Translations under genes and position numbers: made by a program | Assembly: GCF_016864555.1 (NCBI RefSeq) | Contig: NZ_CP044012.1 | Coordinates: forward strand, 864,501 to 928,500 | DNA: 64,000 nucleotides | Source of the DNA: Sinorhizobium sp. BG8 | GTDB taxonomy: Bacteria > Pseudomonadota > Alphaproteobacteria > Rhizobiales > Rhizobiaceae | Direction: 5' to 3' | Notes under the pieces: generated by a model | The model's input: the letters and a program-made list of their open reading frames with translations, nothing else | What the model was told of the DNA's origin: nothing | Databases searched by the model: none | Shown: positions 9,372 through 19,494 of the stretch, one piece after another | How positions within the stretch are numbered: position 1 is the first letter of the stretch | Layout: every line of letters starts with the position of its first letter

Positions 9372-10406
9372 TCACGCTGAAATTTCGATGCGCCTGCCGG
9401 TCTTCGCGCTCTCGATTGCGCCGAAGACCATGGCAAGGCTGCGGATGTTGTCGCTGCTCGCGGTCTCTGGGTCCCTGCCCGTCTCGATCGCCTCGATGAA
9501 GCTCGCGATCACGCTGGCATGGCCGTGCGTCTCTTCTTCGTTTTGCAGACCGCAAACGTTTACGGGCGCAAAGCCGCGCAGGAGGCCGGGCTCGTCGCCT
9601 GCCACCGCTGCCTCGAACAGATCGGCACCGTCCCAGGTCAGCATGCCCTTGCTGCCGACCAGCCTCCACTGGCTTTCCCAGCTCGTGCGCTGTCCTTCAG
9701 CACACCACGAACCCCGATAGGTGAAGACAACGTCGTCTGCGAATTCGAAGATCGCATTGGCGGACGCGCCATGCGCATACCAGGAGCCACGCGGGTTGCG
9801 CTCGGCGCAATATACGGCAAGCGGCTTCTTGTCTGCGACGAACCGCGCCGCGTCGAAGGTGTGGATCGCCATGTCGAGCAGAAGGACATTGTCCATCTCC
9901 TCCCGGAAGCCGCCAAAATGCGGGGCCAGGAAGAAATCGCAATGGATGCCCGTGAGGTCGCCGATCGCACCGCTCTCGACGAAGCGGCGCATGCGGCGCA
10001 CGCCGGCGATGAAGCGGCGGTTCTGGACGATGGCGTGGACGCGGCCGGTTTCGGCGGCGAGATCGATAAGGGCCGAGCCCTCCGCAAGCGACGTCGCCAT
10101 CGGCTTCTCGCTCAGCACATGGCACCCTGCGCGCAGCGCCGTCGAGACAACCCCGAAGCGGGCCGTAGGAACCGTTACGTCGAACAGGATGTCGGCCTTC
10201 GTCTCGGCGAGCACCTCTGCGAGGTCAGTGCCGATCACCGCCCCGCCAAGCCCGAACTCCCCGGCCAGCGCTTCCGCGGCTGAACGGTTCACGTCGACAA
10301 GCCCGACGATGGTGATTTTGTCGGCAAGATCCGGCGTCTGCCCGATCGCACGGAGCCAGCCTTTGGCCATAGCTCCGCACCCGCATAGAACGGCGTCAAA
10401 TTTCAC
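9372..10406 (-). CDS. Gfo/Idh/MocA family NAD(P)-dependent oxidoreductase
   Basis: 344 residues from GTG 10406, preceded by GAGGAGGAAATC; no ATG fits as well. An N-terminal Rossmann fold (GCGAMAKGWLRAIG) is followed by the family EKP motif (SEKPMATSL, about 95) and the C-terminal substrate domain with DMAIHTFDAARF, which contains the usual catalytic histidine. Such enzymes oxidise or reduce cyclic polyols or sugars such as inositols. It is the first gene of the transporter operon, 106 bases from the divergent LacI-type regulator gene. It contains an internal copy of the operator-like palindrome (9551-9564). Confidence 0.87.
   Translation of the reverse strand: MKFDAVLCGCGAMAKGWLRAIGQTPDLADKITIVGLVDVNRSAAEALAGEFGLGGAVIGTDLAEVLAETKADILFDVTVPTARFGVVSTALRAGCHVLSEKPMATSLAEGSALIDLAAETGRVHAIVQNRRFIAGVRRMRRFVESGAIGDLTGIHCDFFLAPHFGGFREEMDNVLLLDMAIHTFDAARFVADKKPLAVYCAERNPRGSWYAHGASANAIFEFADDVVFTYRGSWCAEGQRTSWESQWRLVGSKGMLTWDGADLFEAAVAGDEPGLLRGFAPVNVCGLQNEEETHGHASVIASFIEAIETGRDPETASSDNIRSLAMVFGAIESAKTGRRIEISA
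9551..9564. promoter_or_regulatory. Second operator-like palindrome inside the oxidoreductase gene
   Basis: CGCAAACGTTTACG matches the intergenic CGTAAACGTTTACG at 10451-10464 in 13 of 14 positions. It lies about 0.9 kb downstream within the coding sequence. Auxiliary operators allow DNA looping by tetrameric LacI-type repressors; that role here is inference. Confidence 0.4.
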
Positions 10407-10450
10407 GATTTCCTCCTCGCGCCGCGCCAAACTCCTCAAGACACGGCGAC

Positions 10451-10464
10451 CGTAAACGTTTACG
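10451..10464. promoter_or_regulatory. LacI-family operator candidate
   Basis: Perfect 14-bp palindrome CGTAAACGTTTACG, centred on a CG step as in classic LacI/GalR/CcpA-type operators. It lies in the 106-bp spacer between the divergent oxidoreductase/transporter operon and the LacI-type regulator gene, where it could control both. Confidence 0.75.
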
Positions 10465-10512
10465 ATACTATGCGGAGCTAAGCTTTTATGTCAAGAGGTG
10501 GGAAGAGGGTTC

Positions 10513-11586
10513 ATGCAGAACAGGGAAAGCGACCGGTCACAGATGAGGGGGATTCGCCAGCTTGCGCAGCATCTCGACATCTCCATCGGGACAGTCTCGC
10601 GAGCGTTGAATGGCAGGCCGGACGTCAATCCGGAAACACGCAAGCGGGTCCTCGAAGCGGCTGAGAAACTCGGCTATGTCGCCAACCAGTCGGGCCGCAG
10701 CCTGCGCCAGGGGACGACGAACGTCATCGGCCTGATGATGGAATCGACAAAGGAAAATGTCGAATACAGCGACAACTTCTTTCTCGGACTGACAGGCGGC
10801 CTCCAGAGTGTCTTCTCCCGCCACAATCTCGACCTCGTCATGCTCCCCTGCCCCAACGACGAGGATCCGCTGGAGTATCTGAAGCGGATGGTTGGCCGCC
10901 GCATCGTCGACGCCATGATCATCTCCGCGACCCAGCGCATAGACCGGCGAATCGATCTGCTCGTCAGTTCCAAGATCCCTTTCGTTGCGCTCGGGCGAAG
11001 CTCATCAGGCGGCAGCCATACGTGGATCGACCTCGATTTCGAGGGGGTCGCCAACTCAGCTGTTGACCGGCTGGTCGAAAGGGGCCACAGGCGGATCGCG
11101 ATCGCCGCGCCCTCATCCGACATCAATCTTGGCTATGTGTTCGTGGACGCTTACCGGCAGGCCCTGGAAAGGAACGGCATCGCCTACGATCCCTCCCTGG
11201 TCATCCGGGTCAAATCAAGCGAGCAGGGTGGCTATCTTGCCGCCCACAAGATGCTTCTCCTCGAAGACAGGCCGACCGCGATCATCCTCATCTACGAGCT
11301 GATGGCGATCGGTCTATACCGTCGGCTTGCCGAATCGGGCGTGGTTCCCGGCCGAGACGTCGCCGTGATAGGTTTCCGCGAGGAACCCCGCGCGAAATTC
11401 CTGTCCCCGGCGCTGACCTGCTTCCGCATGTCCCTGCACGACCTGGGTGTCGAGCTTGGCGAGACACTTCTTGCAACCATGCCGGGATTTAAAGACATCT
11501 ACCCAGAAGGCGCGCAGAACACGATATGGCCGCTCGAGCTCGCGCCGGGGGAGAGCGACGGCTTCGTTGTAGACCGCGGCGGGTAG
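10513..11586 (+). CDS. LacI family transcriptional regulator
   Basis: 357 residues from ATG 10513, with AGAGGG just upstream (an in-frame GTG at 10498 is the alternative). The N-terminal helix-turn-helix plus hinge helix is clear (IRQLAQHLDISIGTVSRALN ... RKRVLEAAEKLGYVAN, about 12-65). A periplasmic-binding-protein-like effector domain follows (about 70-345). The gene is divergent from the oxidoreductase-isomerase-ABC operon, so it is most likely its local repressor, binding the palindrome at 10451-10464. The inducer is probably the transported sugar or a metabolite of it. Confidence 0.92.
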   Translation: MQNRESDRSQMRGIRQLAQHLDISIGTVSRALNGRPDVNPETRKRVLEAAEKLGYVANQSGRSLRQGTTNVIGLMMESTKENVEYSDNFFLGLTGGLQSVFSRHNLDLVMLPCPNDEDPLEYLKRMVGRRIVDAMIISATQRIDRRIDLLVSSKIPFVALGRSSSGGSHTWIDLDFEGVANSAVDRLVERGHRRIAIAAPSSDINLGYVFVDAYRQALERNGIAYDPSLVIRVKSSEQGGYLAAHKMLLLEDRPTAIILIYELMAIGLYRRLAESGVVPGRDVAVIGFREEPRAKFLSPALTCFRMSLHDLGVELGETLLATMPGFKDIYPEGAQNTIWPLELAPGESDGFVVDRGG

Positions 11587-11619
11587 CCCTGCACCACGGC
11601 TCGCCTTTTCCTTCAACCA

Positions 11620-11643
11620 TGCCCCGGAATTGGGTGCGGGGCA
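11620..11643. terminator. Hairpin after the LacI-type gene
   Basis: TGCCCCG (11620-11626) pairs with CGGGGCA (11637-11643). It follows the regulator stop by about 35 bases. No T-run follows, so it is a modest terminator candidate. Confidence 0.35.
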
Positions 11644-11778
11644 CTATTGGCAAAGAGAAGGGGACCGTTTATTGCAGATTGAGCAGTTAAGAGCGGTCCG
11701 ATGCAGATTCATAAGCGACGTTGTTGTGAAGAAATACGCGGCAGATCGGTTTCTGCTCTCCCATACAAAAGGAAATCC

Positions 11779-12948
11779 GTGTTCGAACGAGGCATCCGGT
11801 TCGTCCTCGCGCCGCTTGCGATCACGGTTCTCAGCCTTTCAGCCGGATGCCAGTCGCCGCTCGACGACACCGCCAATGCCTCCAAATCGGTAGACATCAA
11901 GCCGCCTCCGTCGCAGGTGCAGGAAGCCTTCGGCACGAAAGGCGCCGAGATAACACTCATGCTCCCCAAGGGAGCAAGTGGCGTGCGCGAGGGCCGTTAC
12001 CGCGATTTTCACGATGGTGCGCAGCTCGCCGTCGGAGAGCTGGGCGGCGAACAGGTTTTTGTGAAGATCGTCGATGATACGGGCGCACCGGGTGAGGCAG
12101 CCAAGCTTGCCGAAGCCGCCAAGGCACGGGGCTCTGTCGCCCTCGTCGGGCTTTTTCCGGCAGCGGAGCTGGCATCGATCTCGGCCGTGCCGGCCGACAA
12201 GCGACCGACCGTCTTCGACCTCGGACGTGGCACCGCCTCCGGCGCAAATGTCTACGGCCTCGCCTCAGACGAGACGGATAGCGCAATTGCGGGTGTAAGA
12301 TATGCGATCGCGACCGGAAGAAAGAAGGTCGTGATCCTTGCTCCCGCCAGCTTCTCGACAGCGGAAGAGCAGCGCATCACGGCCGCAATCACCAACGACA
12401 AGGCAACTGTCACCGGTGTCGTGCGCTACGGCGGAGACGAAGCCGCAATCAAGGCGGCAGTCGCATCGAATGCCGGACCGATCTCCGCGGCCGATGCCGC
12501 CCTCGTTCTCGGCGGCACCACCGCGCCAGCCGTCGTCGTCGGAGCGATCAAGGCGACCGGCAAGACACCCGCAACTATGACCTTCGTCGGCACCAGCGGA
12601 TGGCCGGGCAGCGTCTACAGCGGACCAGCGGCTGACCAGACCGTGATCGCGCTCACCGATCAGGAAAGCCTGAAGCTGATCTCCGGTCGATATCAGAGCC
12701 GATTCAAGCGTCCGCTGGCACTCGATGCCGCCTATGCCTATGACGCCGTGGCGACGGTCGCAGGCATCACGCGCCTGAAGGGGCCGGATGGCCTGAAGCC
12801 TGACATTCTTGCCAACAAGGCGGGTTTCCGTGGAGTGACAGGTGTTTTCGGCTGGAACAAGGGCGGAACCATCGACCGGAAGCTGAAGATCTATCGCGTG
12901 GATCAAGGCAAGCTGGTCCCCGCCGTCAACACGCCCCCGACGCTCTGA
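11779..12948 (+). CDS. Lipoprotein with a periplasmic-binding (Leu/Ile/Val-BP or LpoA-like) fold
   Basis: 389 residues from GTG 11779, preceded by AAAAGGAAATCC. The longer open frame back to 11701 lacks a good ribosome site and would bury the signal sequence. Residues 1-23 form a lipoprotein signal ending in the lipobox LSAGC, with Cys24 the predicted lipidated residue. The rest resembles type I periplasmic-binding folds: ITLMLPKG at the start of lobe 1, DDTGAPGEAAKLA, and ALDAAYAYDAVATV in the last third. Homologues in rhizobia are annotated as penicillin-binding protein activators or branched-chain amino acid binding proteins. No permease genes are near, which favours a structural or PBP-activator role over transport. 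Confidence 0.75.
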   Translation: MFERGIRFVLAPLAITVLSLSAGCQSPLDDTANASKSVDIKPPPSQVQEAFGTKGAEITLMLPKGASGVREGRYRDFHDGAQLAVGELGGEQVFVKIVDDTGAPGEAAKLAEAAKARGSVALVGLFPAAELASISAVPADKRPTVFDLGRGTASGANVYGLASDETDSAIAGVRYAIATGRKKVVILAPASFSTAEEQRITAAITNDKATVTGVVRYGGDEAAIKAAVASNAGPISAADAALVLGGTTAPAVVVGAIKATGKTPATMTFVGTSGWPGSVYSGPAADQTVIALTDQESLKLISGRYQSRFKRPLALDAAYAYDAVATVAGITRLKGPDGLKPDILANKAGFRGVTGVFGWNKGGTIDRKLKIYRVDQGKLVPAVNTPPTL

Positions 12949-13164
12949 CGCCGGCTACACCGGGAACGCACTAGCCTTTGACTGAGGCCGCCAGCGACCC
13001 AGACTGCGCCGACGTGCGACCGCGCCGCGGCGGCTCTTCATAACAAAATCTGCGTCTTGCAATTTCCGCGATTATTTTCGGCGATTGCATAGAATTTTAG
13101 CGATTCCCGGAACTGGATGTTCAAGCGCCGTGTGTAGCTTCCCGATAAACAGGGAACTACAACA

Positions 13165-14169
13165 ATGACAATAAGAAGAAATTCGAAGATCCTTGGTGCG
13201 GCTGGTGCGCTCCTACTGATATCCCAAAGTATATCCTATGCGACCCCCGCCGAAAGACAGGCGAAGGACCCTGTTAATGCTAACATTCAGTTGACGGATA
13301 GCGCGAGCATCGGAACGAGCCCCGTCCCAGTCGGGCTGCTTACAGCTTCGTGGATCCGCGCAGCGCTGAGCATCAGCCGCTTGCAGCCTGCCGACGTCTA
13401 TACCTCGGCGCGGTCCATTGCTGCGCGCGTCGAGACCGCAATCGCCAGCGTGGAGCCCGCCGGCTGGGCGCCTTCCGCCACCGGAAGGGAGAGCCGCAAG
13501 GAGAGTATCGCAAGGCCAGCGGTGAAGCCCGCGAAGCAAACCGCCGTCTTCGGCTCCGTTGCGATCCCATTCAAGCGGCTGGCTGCGGTAAAGCGGCTCG
13601 CCCCATCCCTCGACCAGATTGCCGAAGGCGGCATACTCGATTGCCGCACGGGCTGCTCGGCCGCAGTTGAGTCCGTCCGTGCAGCACGCACGTCGACCGA
13701 AGGCAAGGTGTCGGTGGAAAGGCTGCAAGGCATAAACGCCGCCGTCAATCATGCAATCCGCTATAGCCGCGACATCGAGAACTACCGCACTGCGGATCGC
13801 TGGGCGACGCCGCTCGAGACGCTGAAGCGCCAGGCCGGCGATTGCGAGGATCTGGCGATCCTCAAGATGGCTGTCCTCGAGGAGTCGGGCTATGCCATGA
13901 AGGACATGGCGATCGTCGTCCTCTTCGATCGCGACAGAAAGTTCTACCACGCGGTCCTTTCCGTGCATGTCGACGACCAGTTCTTCATCCTCGACAACAT
14001 GCGCGACGCCGTGCTCACGGACCGGGAACTGGCCAGCTATCTGCCACTCTATTCGATTGCGGACGGAAAGGGCTTTCTGCACGGTTCGCGCCAGCCGGGT
14101 TCACCCCTCCTCGCGGAGAATGCGATCCCTCTGGAAAGCGTCGCTCCGGGCGAAGGCCTTGCAAACTGA
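13165..14169 (+). CDS. Transglutaminase-like cysteine protease (BTLCP family)
   Basis: 334 residues; ATG 13165 follows CAGGGAACTACAACA. The N-terminal region (about 5-27) looks like a signal peptide or anchor. The catalytic domain, about residues 155-310, carries Cys227 in GDCEDLAILK, His262 in FYHAVL and Asp277 in FILDNM, the triad of the bacterial transglutaminase-like cysteine proteinase family (Peptidase_C93, LapG-related). LapG-type members cleave surface adhesins under c-di-GMP control, but no LapD-type partner is adjacent here, so the role remains open. The central part, 100-150, is low-complexity and basic. Confidence 0.82.
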   Translation: MTIRRNSKILGAAGALLLISQSISYATPAERQAKDPVNANIQLTDSASIGTSPVPVGLLTASWIRAALSISRLQPADVYTSARSIAARVETAIASVEPAGWAPSATGRESRKESIARPAVKPAKQTAVFGSVAIPFKRLAAVKRLAPSLDQIAEGGILDCRTGCSAAVESVRAARTSTEGKVSVERLQGINAAVNHAIRYSRDIENYRTADRWATPLETLKRQAGDCEDLAILKMAVLEESGYAMKDMAIVVLFDRDRKFYHAVLSVHVDDQFFILDNMRDAVLTDRELASYLPLYSIADGKGFLHGSRQPGSPLLAENAIPLESVAPGEGLAN

Positions 14170-14403
14170 GGGTTACGCCGGTCAAGGCGACTCTTGCCTT
14201 AAGGGCGAGCGCCTGGGCGTCGCCCGCCGGTGCAGACGCACCAACAGCGTGGTGAGAAGATCAGGAAGGCAGTTTGGCTTTGAGATTCGACCAGACGGCG
14301 GACTGCCGCCGTGGTCGGGGACGACGCATTCCCCAATAGTCAGTCCGAAACCCGCATGCCCCGCAAGGATGCGGCTTTCTTCATGCGCGACCTACGAGCG
14401 TTT

Positions 14404-14637
14404 TCAGCTCAGGGCGCGCAGCAGCGGCTTTTTGGGAGATTGGTTCTCAAGGCTTTCCATGGCTTCCGCGTAACCGGCAGCTCTTGCCTCGCGGAGAGCG
14501 AAGGCGAACGTGTCGGTGATCACACGATAGCAATCCGGGGAAAGCCCCGTGCCCGGCCTAAGCCTCTGATCAGCTAAAGTCATTCGGTCGAGTGTAGTGC
14601 CAAGCAACTGGCCCCACTCCGATGCAGATCTTGCCAT
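14404..14637 (-). CDS. Small hypothetical protein
   Basis: 77 residues from ATG 14637, which has GAGGGG seven bases upstream (a second ATG at 14643 is too close to it). I do not recognise the family. The protein is mostly helical in pattern (RVITDTFAFALREARAAGYAEAMESLEN) with no signal or membrane segment and no cysteine cluster beyond one Cys. It stands alone between the protease gene and the kdp operon, pointing away from kdp. The good ribosome site and biased composition support it as a real gene, but without a homology search it remains tentative. Confidence 0.5.
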   Translation of the reverse strand: MARSASEWGQLLGTTLDRMTLADQRLRPGTGLSPDCYRVITDTFAFALREARAAGYAEAMESLENQSPKKPLLRALS

Positions 14638-14952
14638 GAACATACCCCTCTATGGTCTTCGCCATTTTCAAGGCTCTATCTATACACGAAATTACACAAA
14701 AAGCCACACGAATGTGGGGAACCGAGTTGTTTATTGTTACGCAGTTTGGCGTACGAACTGTCAGAAAGCTGGTCATAGCCGATAATTTGTCAGTTTTTGC
14801 GGGTGGATAACCGGCCTGAGGGATCCCTGCCGCGGGCATACCCTGGCCGCCGCGCCCTTATCTTTTCCTTATGTCCGGCCCCACAGTTCCCAATCGAGAT
14901 TTGACGCCCGGAAGAAGCATGATCCGCCATCCTCAATGTCAGGAGACAACGG
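14638..14952. other. Intergenic region upstream of the kdp operon
   Basis: A 315-bp stretch with no convincing gene. It is AT-richer than its surroundings between about 14660 and 14800 and should hold the kdp promoter and the KdpE binding site. I could not identify a specific operator. Short open frames here lack ribosome sites. Confidence 0.4.
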
Positions 14953-15036
14953 ATGTCTGACTTCATCTTCTTTGCAATCGGCATGGGATCGTTCTTTGCG
15001 ATCGCGCTCTACGCCCACGCCCTGAATCGGCTCTAG
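14953..15036 (+). CDS. 27-residue membrane peptide in front of kdpF
   Basis: An ORF of 27 codons plus TAG, starting at ATG 14953 behind CAGGAGACAACGG. It begins MSDFIFFAIG and ends ALNRL; about residues 3-22 form one hydrophobic segment and the C-terminus is basic, the same layout as KdpF. It ends nine bases before the kdpF start. It is probably cotranscribed with kdpFABC. Whether it is a second KdpF-like stabilising subunit is inference; I know of no established name for it. Confidence 0.6.
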   Translation: MSDFIFFAIGMGSFFAIALYAHALNRL

Positions 15037-15045
15037 GAGCGAACC

Positions 15046-15132
15046 ATGCTCGAGCCATTGATCGGCCTGGCTGTTGCCATCGCACTCGCCGCCTATCTCG
15101 TCGTGACGCTTATCCGTCCCGAACGCTTCTGA
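15046..15132 (+). CDS. kdpF: KdpF, small subunit of the potassium-transporting ATPase
   Basis: 28 residues, MLEPLIGLAV to VTLIRPERF, starting at ATG 15046 with AGGAGCGAACC upstream. It has one membrane helix followed by the typical KdpF ending (LIRPERF). In E. coli the 29-residue KdpF stabilises the KdpABC complex in the inner membrane. It directly precedes kdpA, 21 bases away. Its size makes it easy to miss in automated gene calls. Confidence 0.9.
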   Translation: MLEPLIGLAVAIALAAYLVVTLIRPERF

Positions 15133-15153
15133 CCCTTTCTCGGGAGAATGACC

Positions 15154-16863
15154 ATGTCTCTTATAGGATGGCTGCAGATCGGCCTCCTCCTTCTCGCCGT
15201 CTTCGTCTTCATAAAGCCGCTGGGGCTCTACATGGCGAAGGTCTTTTCCGGCGAACGAACCTTCCTTGCGCCTGTAGTAGCGCCGGTCGAGACCGCGTTC
15301 TATCGCCTTGCTGGTGTCAATGAAAACAAAGAGCAGGGGTGGCTGGCGTACACGCTTTCAATGCTCGCCTTCTCGCTCGTGGGTTTCGTGACGCTCTATG
15401 CGATCCTGAGGCTGCAAGCCTACCTGCCCCTCAACCCGCAGGGTTTTGCCAACGTACCGCCGGATCTCGCTTTCAACACGGCCGTCAGCTTCGTCACCAA
15501 TACCAACTGGCAGAACTATGCCGGTGAGACGACGATGAGCCATTTCAGCCAGATGGCCGGCCTCACGGTGCATAATTTCGTTTCCGCTGCGACGGGCATT
15601 GCCCTTGCGCTTGCCGTCACCCGTGCATTCGCCCGCTCGCAGGCTTCGACGGTCGGCAATTTCTGGGTGGATCTTACCCGCTCTACTCTCTACGTGCTGT
15701 TGCCAATCGCATTCGTGGTGGCGTTGGCGATGGTCGCAATGGGCCTGCCACAAACCCTCGACGCCTCAGCAGCCGCAACAACACTCGAAGGTGCGCAACA
15801 GGCAATCGCCCTCGGCCCAGTCGCGAGCCAGGAAGCGATCAAGCAACTCGGAACCAACGGCGGGGGCTTCTTCAACGCCAACGCCGCGCATCCCTTCGAA
15901 AACCCGACGGCGCTTGCGAACTACCTCAACATCTTCGCCATGCTATGGATCTCCGCCGCGCTCGTCTATGCGTTCGGCCAGATGGTCGGCAATCGCCGCC
16001 AAGGCTGGGCGTTCCTGGCGGTGACCGCAATTCTGCTCATTCTGGGCACGGGCATCATCTATTGGGCAGAGGCAGCCGGAAACCCGATCCTGACCTCGCT
16101 CGGCCTCGACGCAGCCCAGGGCAACATGGAAGGCAAAGAGGTCCGCTTTGGCCAGTCCATGACCGCACTCTATGCCGCTGTCACCACCGGACTTTCGGAT
16201 GGCGGGGTCAATGGCATGCATGGATCCTTCACGGGGCTCGGGGGCCTGATACCGATGTTCCTGATCCAGCTTGGCGAGGTGCTTCCGGGCGGCGTCGGTT
16301 CCGGCCTCTACGGCATGGTGGTCTTTGCAGTGCTCGCCGTCTTCGTCGCCGGGCTGATGGTCGGTCGCACGCCGGAGTTTCTCGGCAAGAAGATCGAGGG
16401 CCGCGAGATGAAGTATGCCGTGCTGGCAATCCTGATCCTGCCAGTCGTCATCCTTGGCTTTACGGCCGTCTCGGCGGTCCTTCCCTTCGCGGTCGCGTCG
16501 ATAGGCACAGGCGGCCCGCACGGGTTGTCGGAAATCCTCTACGCCTACACTTCGGCTGCCGGCAACAACGGCTCCGCCTTCGGTGGCCTGACAGGCAACA
16601 CCCAGTGGTACAACACGACGCTTGGTATCTCCATGCTGCTTGGCCGCTTCGCCTATGTGGTTCCCGTACTCGCGATCGCCGGATCGGTTGCCTCGAAGCT
16701 CAAGGTACCGGCATCGAAGGGCACCTTCCCTACCGATACGCCGCTCTTCGTGGGGCTTCTCGTCGGCATCATCCTCATTCTCGGCGGGCTGCAGTTCTTC
16801 CCGGCTCTCGCCCTTGGCCCGATTGTCGAGCATTTCGCGATGCTCTCCGGCCAGACTTTCTAA
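15154..16863 (+). CDS. kdpA: KdpA, potassium-binding channel subunit
   Basis: 569 residues from ATG 15154, which has CGGGAG at a good distance; ATG 15148 is only two bases from that site. It is a polytopic membrane protein of about ten helices related to K+ channels. Selectivity-filter-like loops are visible, including [35 protein letters not shown] and [15 protein letters not shown], the hallmarks of KdpA. It binds and moves K+ through the inner membrane at the expense of ATP hydrolysed by KdpB. Its length matches the family (about 560). Confidence 0.97.
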   Translation: MSLIGWLQIGLLLLAVFVFIKPLGLYMAKVFSGERTFLAPVVAPVETAFYRLAGVNENKEQGWLAYTLSMLAFSLVGFVTLYAILRLQAYLPLNPQGFANVPPDLAFNTAVSFVTNTNWQNYAGETTMSHFSQMAGLTVHNFVSAATGIALALAVTRAFARSQASTVGNFWVDLTRSTLYVLLPIAFVVALAMVAMGLPQTLDASAAATTLEGAQQAIALGPVASQEAIKQLGTNGGGFFNANAAHPFENPTALANYLNIFAMLWISAALVYAFGQMVGNRRQGWAFLAVTAILLILGTGIIYWAEAAGNPILTSLGLDAAQGNMEGKEVRFGQSMTALYAAVTTGLSDGGVNGMHGSFTGLGGLIPMFLIQLGEVLPGGVGSGLYGMVVFAVLAVFVAGLMVGRTPEFLGKKIEGREMKYAVLAILILPVVILGFTAVSAVLPFAVASIGTGGPHGLSEILYAYTSAAGNNGSAFGGLTGNTQWYNTTLGISMLLGRFAYVVPVLAIAGSVASKLKVPASKGTFPTDTPLFVGLLVGIILILGGLQFFPALALGPIVEHFAMLSGQTF

Positions 16864-16875
16864 GGAGCATTGTCA

Positions 16876-18915
16876 ATGTCCTACAAACCCGTCGCTCCCG
16901 GTCTCTTCGACCCGGCGATTCTTGTTCCGGCGGTGAAGGCCGCCTTCATCAAGCTCGATCCGCGCCAGCTCCTGCGCAATCCGGTGATCTTCGTCACCGA
17001 AGTCGTGGCCGCCGTCGTCACCCTCTTTTTCGTCCGTGACCTCGCGGCCGGCGGCGATGCATTGTTCTCTGGCCAGATCGCCGCCTGGCTGTGGTTCACA
17101 GTCCTGTTCGCCACCTTCGCCGAGGCTGTCGCCGAAGGACGGGGCAAGGCCCAGGCCGACAGCCTGAAGCGGACGAAATCCGAACTGGTCGCGCGGCGCG
17201 TCACCGCCCCGAGCGGTGCAGGGACAGAAATGGTGCCCGCTACCGCCCTGAAGGTCGGCGACGTCGTCATCGTCGAGGCCGGCGAACTCATTCCCGGCGA
17301 CGGCGAGGTCATCGAAGGCGTCTCCTCCGTCAACGAAAGCGCGATCACCGGTGAATCGGCGCCTGTCATCCGCGAAGCCGGCGGCGACCGGTCGGCGGTC
17401 ACCGGTGGCACGCAGGTGCTTTCGGACCGGATCAAGATCAGGATCACCGTTCAGCCGGGCTCCAGCTTCGTCGACCGCATGATTGCGCTCATCGAAGGCG
17501 CCCAGCGCCAGAAAACACCGAACGAGATCGCACTTTCGATCCTGTTGTCCGGCCTGACACTGATCTTCCTGGTGGCAGTCGTCACGCTCTGGGGCCTTGC
17601 CGGCTATTCCGGCACAGTGCTCTCCGTGACCGTGCTTGCCGCTCTCCTCGTCACACTCATCCCGACCACCATCGGTGGCCTGCTGTCGGCGATCGGCATT
17701 GCTGGCATGGACCGCCTCGTCCGCTTCAACGTGATCGCAACGTCGGGGCGTGCGGTGGAGGCAGCCGGCGACGTCGATACGCTGCTTCTCGACAAGACCG
17801 GGACGATCACCTTCGGAAACCGCATGGCGACGGAGTTCATCCCTGTCCCGGGCGTGGGCGAAGCGGAGCTTGCGGAAGCCGCCCTTCTGGCGAGCAGCGC
17901 GGACGAAACGCCCGAGGGCCGCTCAATCGTGGCGCTCGCAACCGGTGAGCTCGGCCTCTCCGCGCCCCGGATCGCCATCGATGCCGTCGTTCCGTTCTCC
18001 GCCGAAACACGTCTCTCGGGCATCGACGCCGGCAGCCGCCGCCTGCGCAAGGGTGCGGTGGACGCCGTGCTGAAGTTCACGGGTGCGAGCGATGAAAGGA
18101 TCGCGCCCGAGTTTCGCCAGGCGGTGGACCGGATCGCGAGAACGGGCGGGACTCCGCTCGCCGTGAGCGACGGCGCCCGCTTGCTCGGCGTCATACACCT
18201 CAAGGACGTGGTCAAGCCGGGTATCAAGGAGCGCTTTGCAGCATTGCGGGCGATGGGTATCCGCACCGTCATGGTGACCGGCGACAATCCGGTCACCGCC
18301 GCGGCGATCGCCTCGGAAGCCGGCGTCGACGACTATCTCGCTGAGGCTACACCGGAGGACAAGCTCGGCTACATCCGCAAGGAACAGCAGGGCGGGCGGT
18401 TGATCGCCATGTGCGGCGACGGCACGAACGACGCCCCGGCGCTTGCCCAGGCCGACGTCGGAGTCGCCATGCAGACCGGGACCCAGGCGGCGCGCGAGGC
18501 TGCCAACATGGTCGACCTCGACTCGAGCCCGACCAAGCTCATCGAGATCGTCGAAATCGGCAAGCAACTGCTGATGACGCGCGGTTCGCTGACCACATTC
18601 TCCGTCGCCAATGACGTGGCCAAGTACTTCGCGATCATTCCCGCGCTCTTCGTTGCGACCTATCCGGCGCTTGCAAAGCTCAACATCATGGGCCTTACCT
18701 CTCCGCAATCGGCAATCCTGTCGGCGGTGATCTTCAATGCACTCATCATCGTTGCTCTCATTCCTCTTGCGCTGAAGGGCGTCGCCTATCGTCCGGCCGG
18801 CGCCGCTTCCCTCCTTCGCAGAAACCTTCTCGTCTACGGTGTCGGCGGCCTGATCCTGCCCTTTGCGGGCATCAAGCTCGTGGATATCGCCGTGACCGCT
18901 CTCAATCTGGTGTAA
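16876..18915 (+). CDS. kdpB: KdpB, P-type ATPase subunit of the K+ pump
   Basis: 679 residues from ATG 16876, eight bases after AAGGAG. Asp306 in [13 protein letters not shown] is the phosphorylated residue. TGES (ITGESAPV) marks the actuator domain, and [10 protein letters not shown] and [10 protein letters not shown] the P-domain. It hydrolyses ATP to drive K+ uptake with KdpA and KdpC. The start follows the kdpA stop by 12 bases and the gene ends two bases before kdpC. Confidence 0.97.
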   Translation: MSYKPVAPGLFDPAILVPAVKAAFIKLDPRQLLRNPVIFVTEVVAAVVTLFFVRDLAAGGDALFSGQIAAWLWFTVLFATFAEAVAEGRGKAQADSLKRTKSELVARRVTAPSGAGTEMVPATALKVGDVVIVEAGELIPGDGEVIEGVSSVNESAITGESAPVIREAGGDRSAVTGGTQVLSDRIKIRITVQPGSSFVDRMIALIEGAQRQKTPNEIALSILLSGLTLIFLVAVVTLWGLAGYSGTVLSVTVLAALLVTLIPTTIGGLLSAIGIAGMDRLVRFNVIATSGRAVEAAGDVDTLLLDKTGTITFGNRMATEFIPVPGVGEAELAEAALLASSADETPEGRSIVALATGELGLSAPRIAIDAVVPFSAETRLSGIDAGSRRLRKGAVDAVLKFTGASDERIAPEFRQAVDRIARTGGTPLAVSDGARLLGVIHLKDVVKPGIKERFAALRAMGIRTVMVTGDNPVTAAAIASEAGVDDYLAEATPEDKLGYIRKEQQGGRLIAMCGDGTNDAPALAQADVGVAMQTGTQAAREAANMVDLDSSPTKLIEIVEIGKQLLMTRGSLTTFSVANDVAKYFAIIPALFVATYPALAKLNIMGLTSPQSAILSAVIFNALIIVALIPLALKGVAYRPAGAASLLRRNLLVYGVGGLILPFAGIKLVDIAVTALNLV

Positions 18916-18917
18916 CC

Positions 18918-19487
18918 ATGTTCAAGCAACTCAGAACTGCATTCGTTCTCATTACGCTCCTCACGATCCTCACAGGCATTGGATATCCGCTCGCGGTCAC
19001 GGGAATCGCCCAGGCATGGATGCCTGCGCAGGCCAACGGCAGCCTGATCCGTCAGAATGGGGCCGTCGTCGGCTCCGCGCTGATCGGGCAGAATTTCACG
19101 TCGGACCGCTATTTCTGGCCGCGCCCGTCTGCAACCGGGCCGGAGGCTTACAATGCCGGCGCATCGTCGGGCTCGAACCTCGGTACGACCTCGGCAAAGT
19201 TGCGCGACAGGGTGGCATCCGATATTGAACGGCTGAGAAACGCCGGGATTTCCGGCGCTCTCCCCGCCGATGCGGTGACGACATCAGGTTCCGGGCTCGA
19301 TCCACATATCTCGCCGGCATACGCCCGCGCCCAGGTTGCACGCGTGGCCAAGGCACGCGGCCTGCCTGATGCAGATGTCGCGAGCCTGGTCGAGCGGAAT
19401 ATAGAGGGGCCCGACTTCGGATTTCTGGGTGAACCACGCGTGAATGTGCTAGAGCTGAACCTTGCCCTGGACGCATTGAAGACCTGA
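18918..19487 (+). CDS. kdpC: KdpC, K+ pump assembly/periplasmic subunit
   Basis: 189 residues with one N-terminal membrane helix (about 8-30, [19 protein letters not shown]) followed by a periplasmic domain. Family features include [31 protein letters not shown] and [16 protein letters not shown]. KdpC stabilises the KdpABC complex. It starts two bases after kdpB and is followed seven bases later by kdpD, so the sensor kinase is in the same transcription unit as the pump. Confidence 0.96.
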   Translation: MFKQLRTAFVLITLLTILTGIGYPLAVTGIAQAWMPAQANGSLIRQNGAVVGSALIGQNFTSDRYFWPRPSATGPEAYNAGASSGSNLGTTSAKLRDRVASDIERLRNAGISGALPADAVTTSGSGLDPHISPAYARAQVARVAKARGLPDADVASLVERNIEGPDFGFLGEPRVNVLELNLALDALKT

Positions 19488-19494
19488 GATCTGC

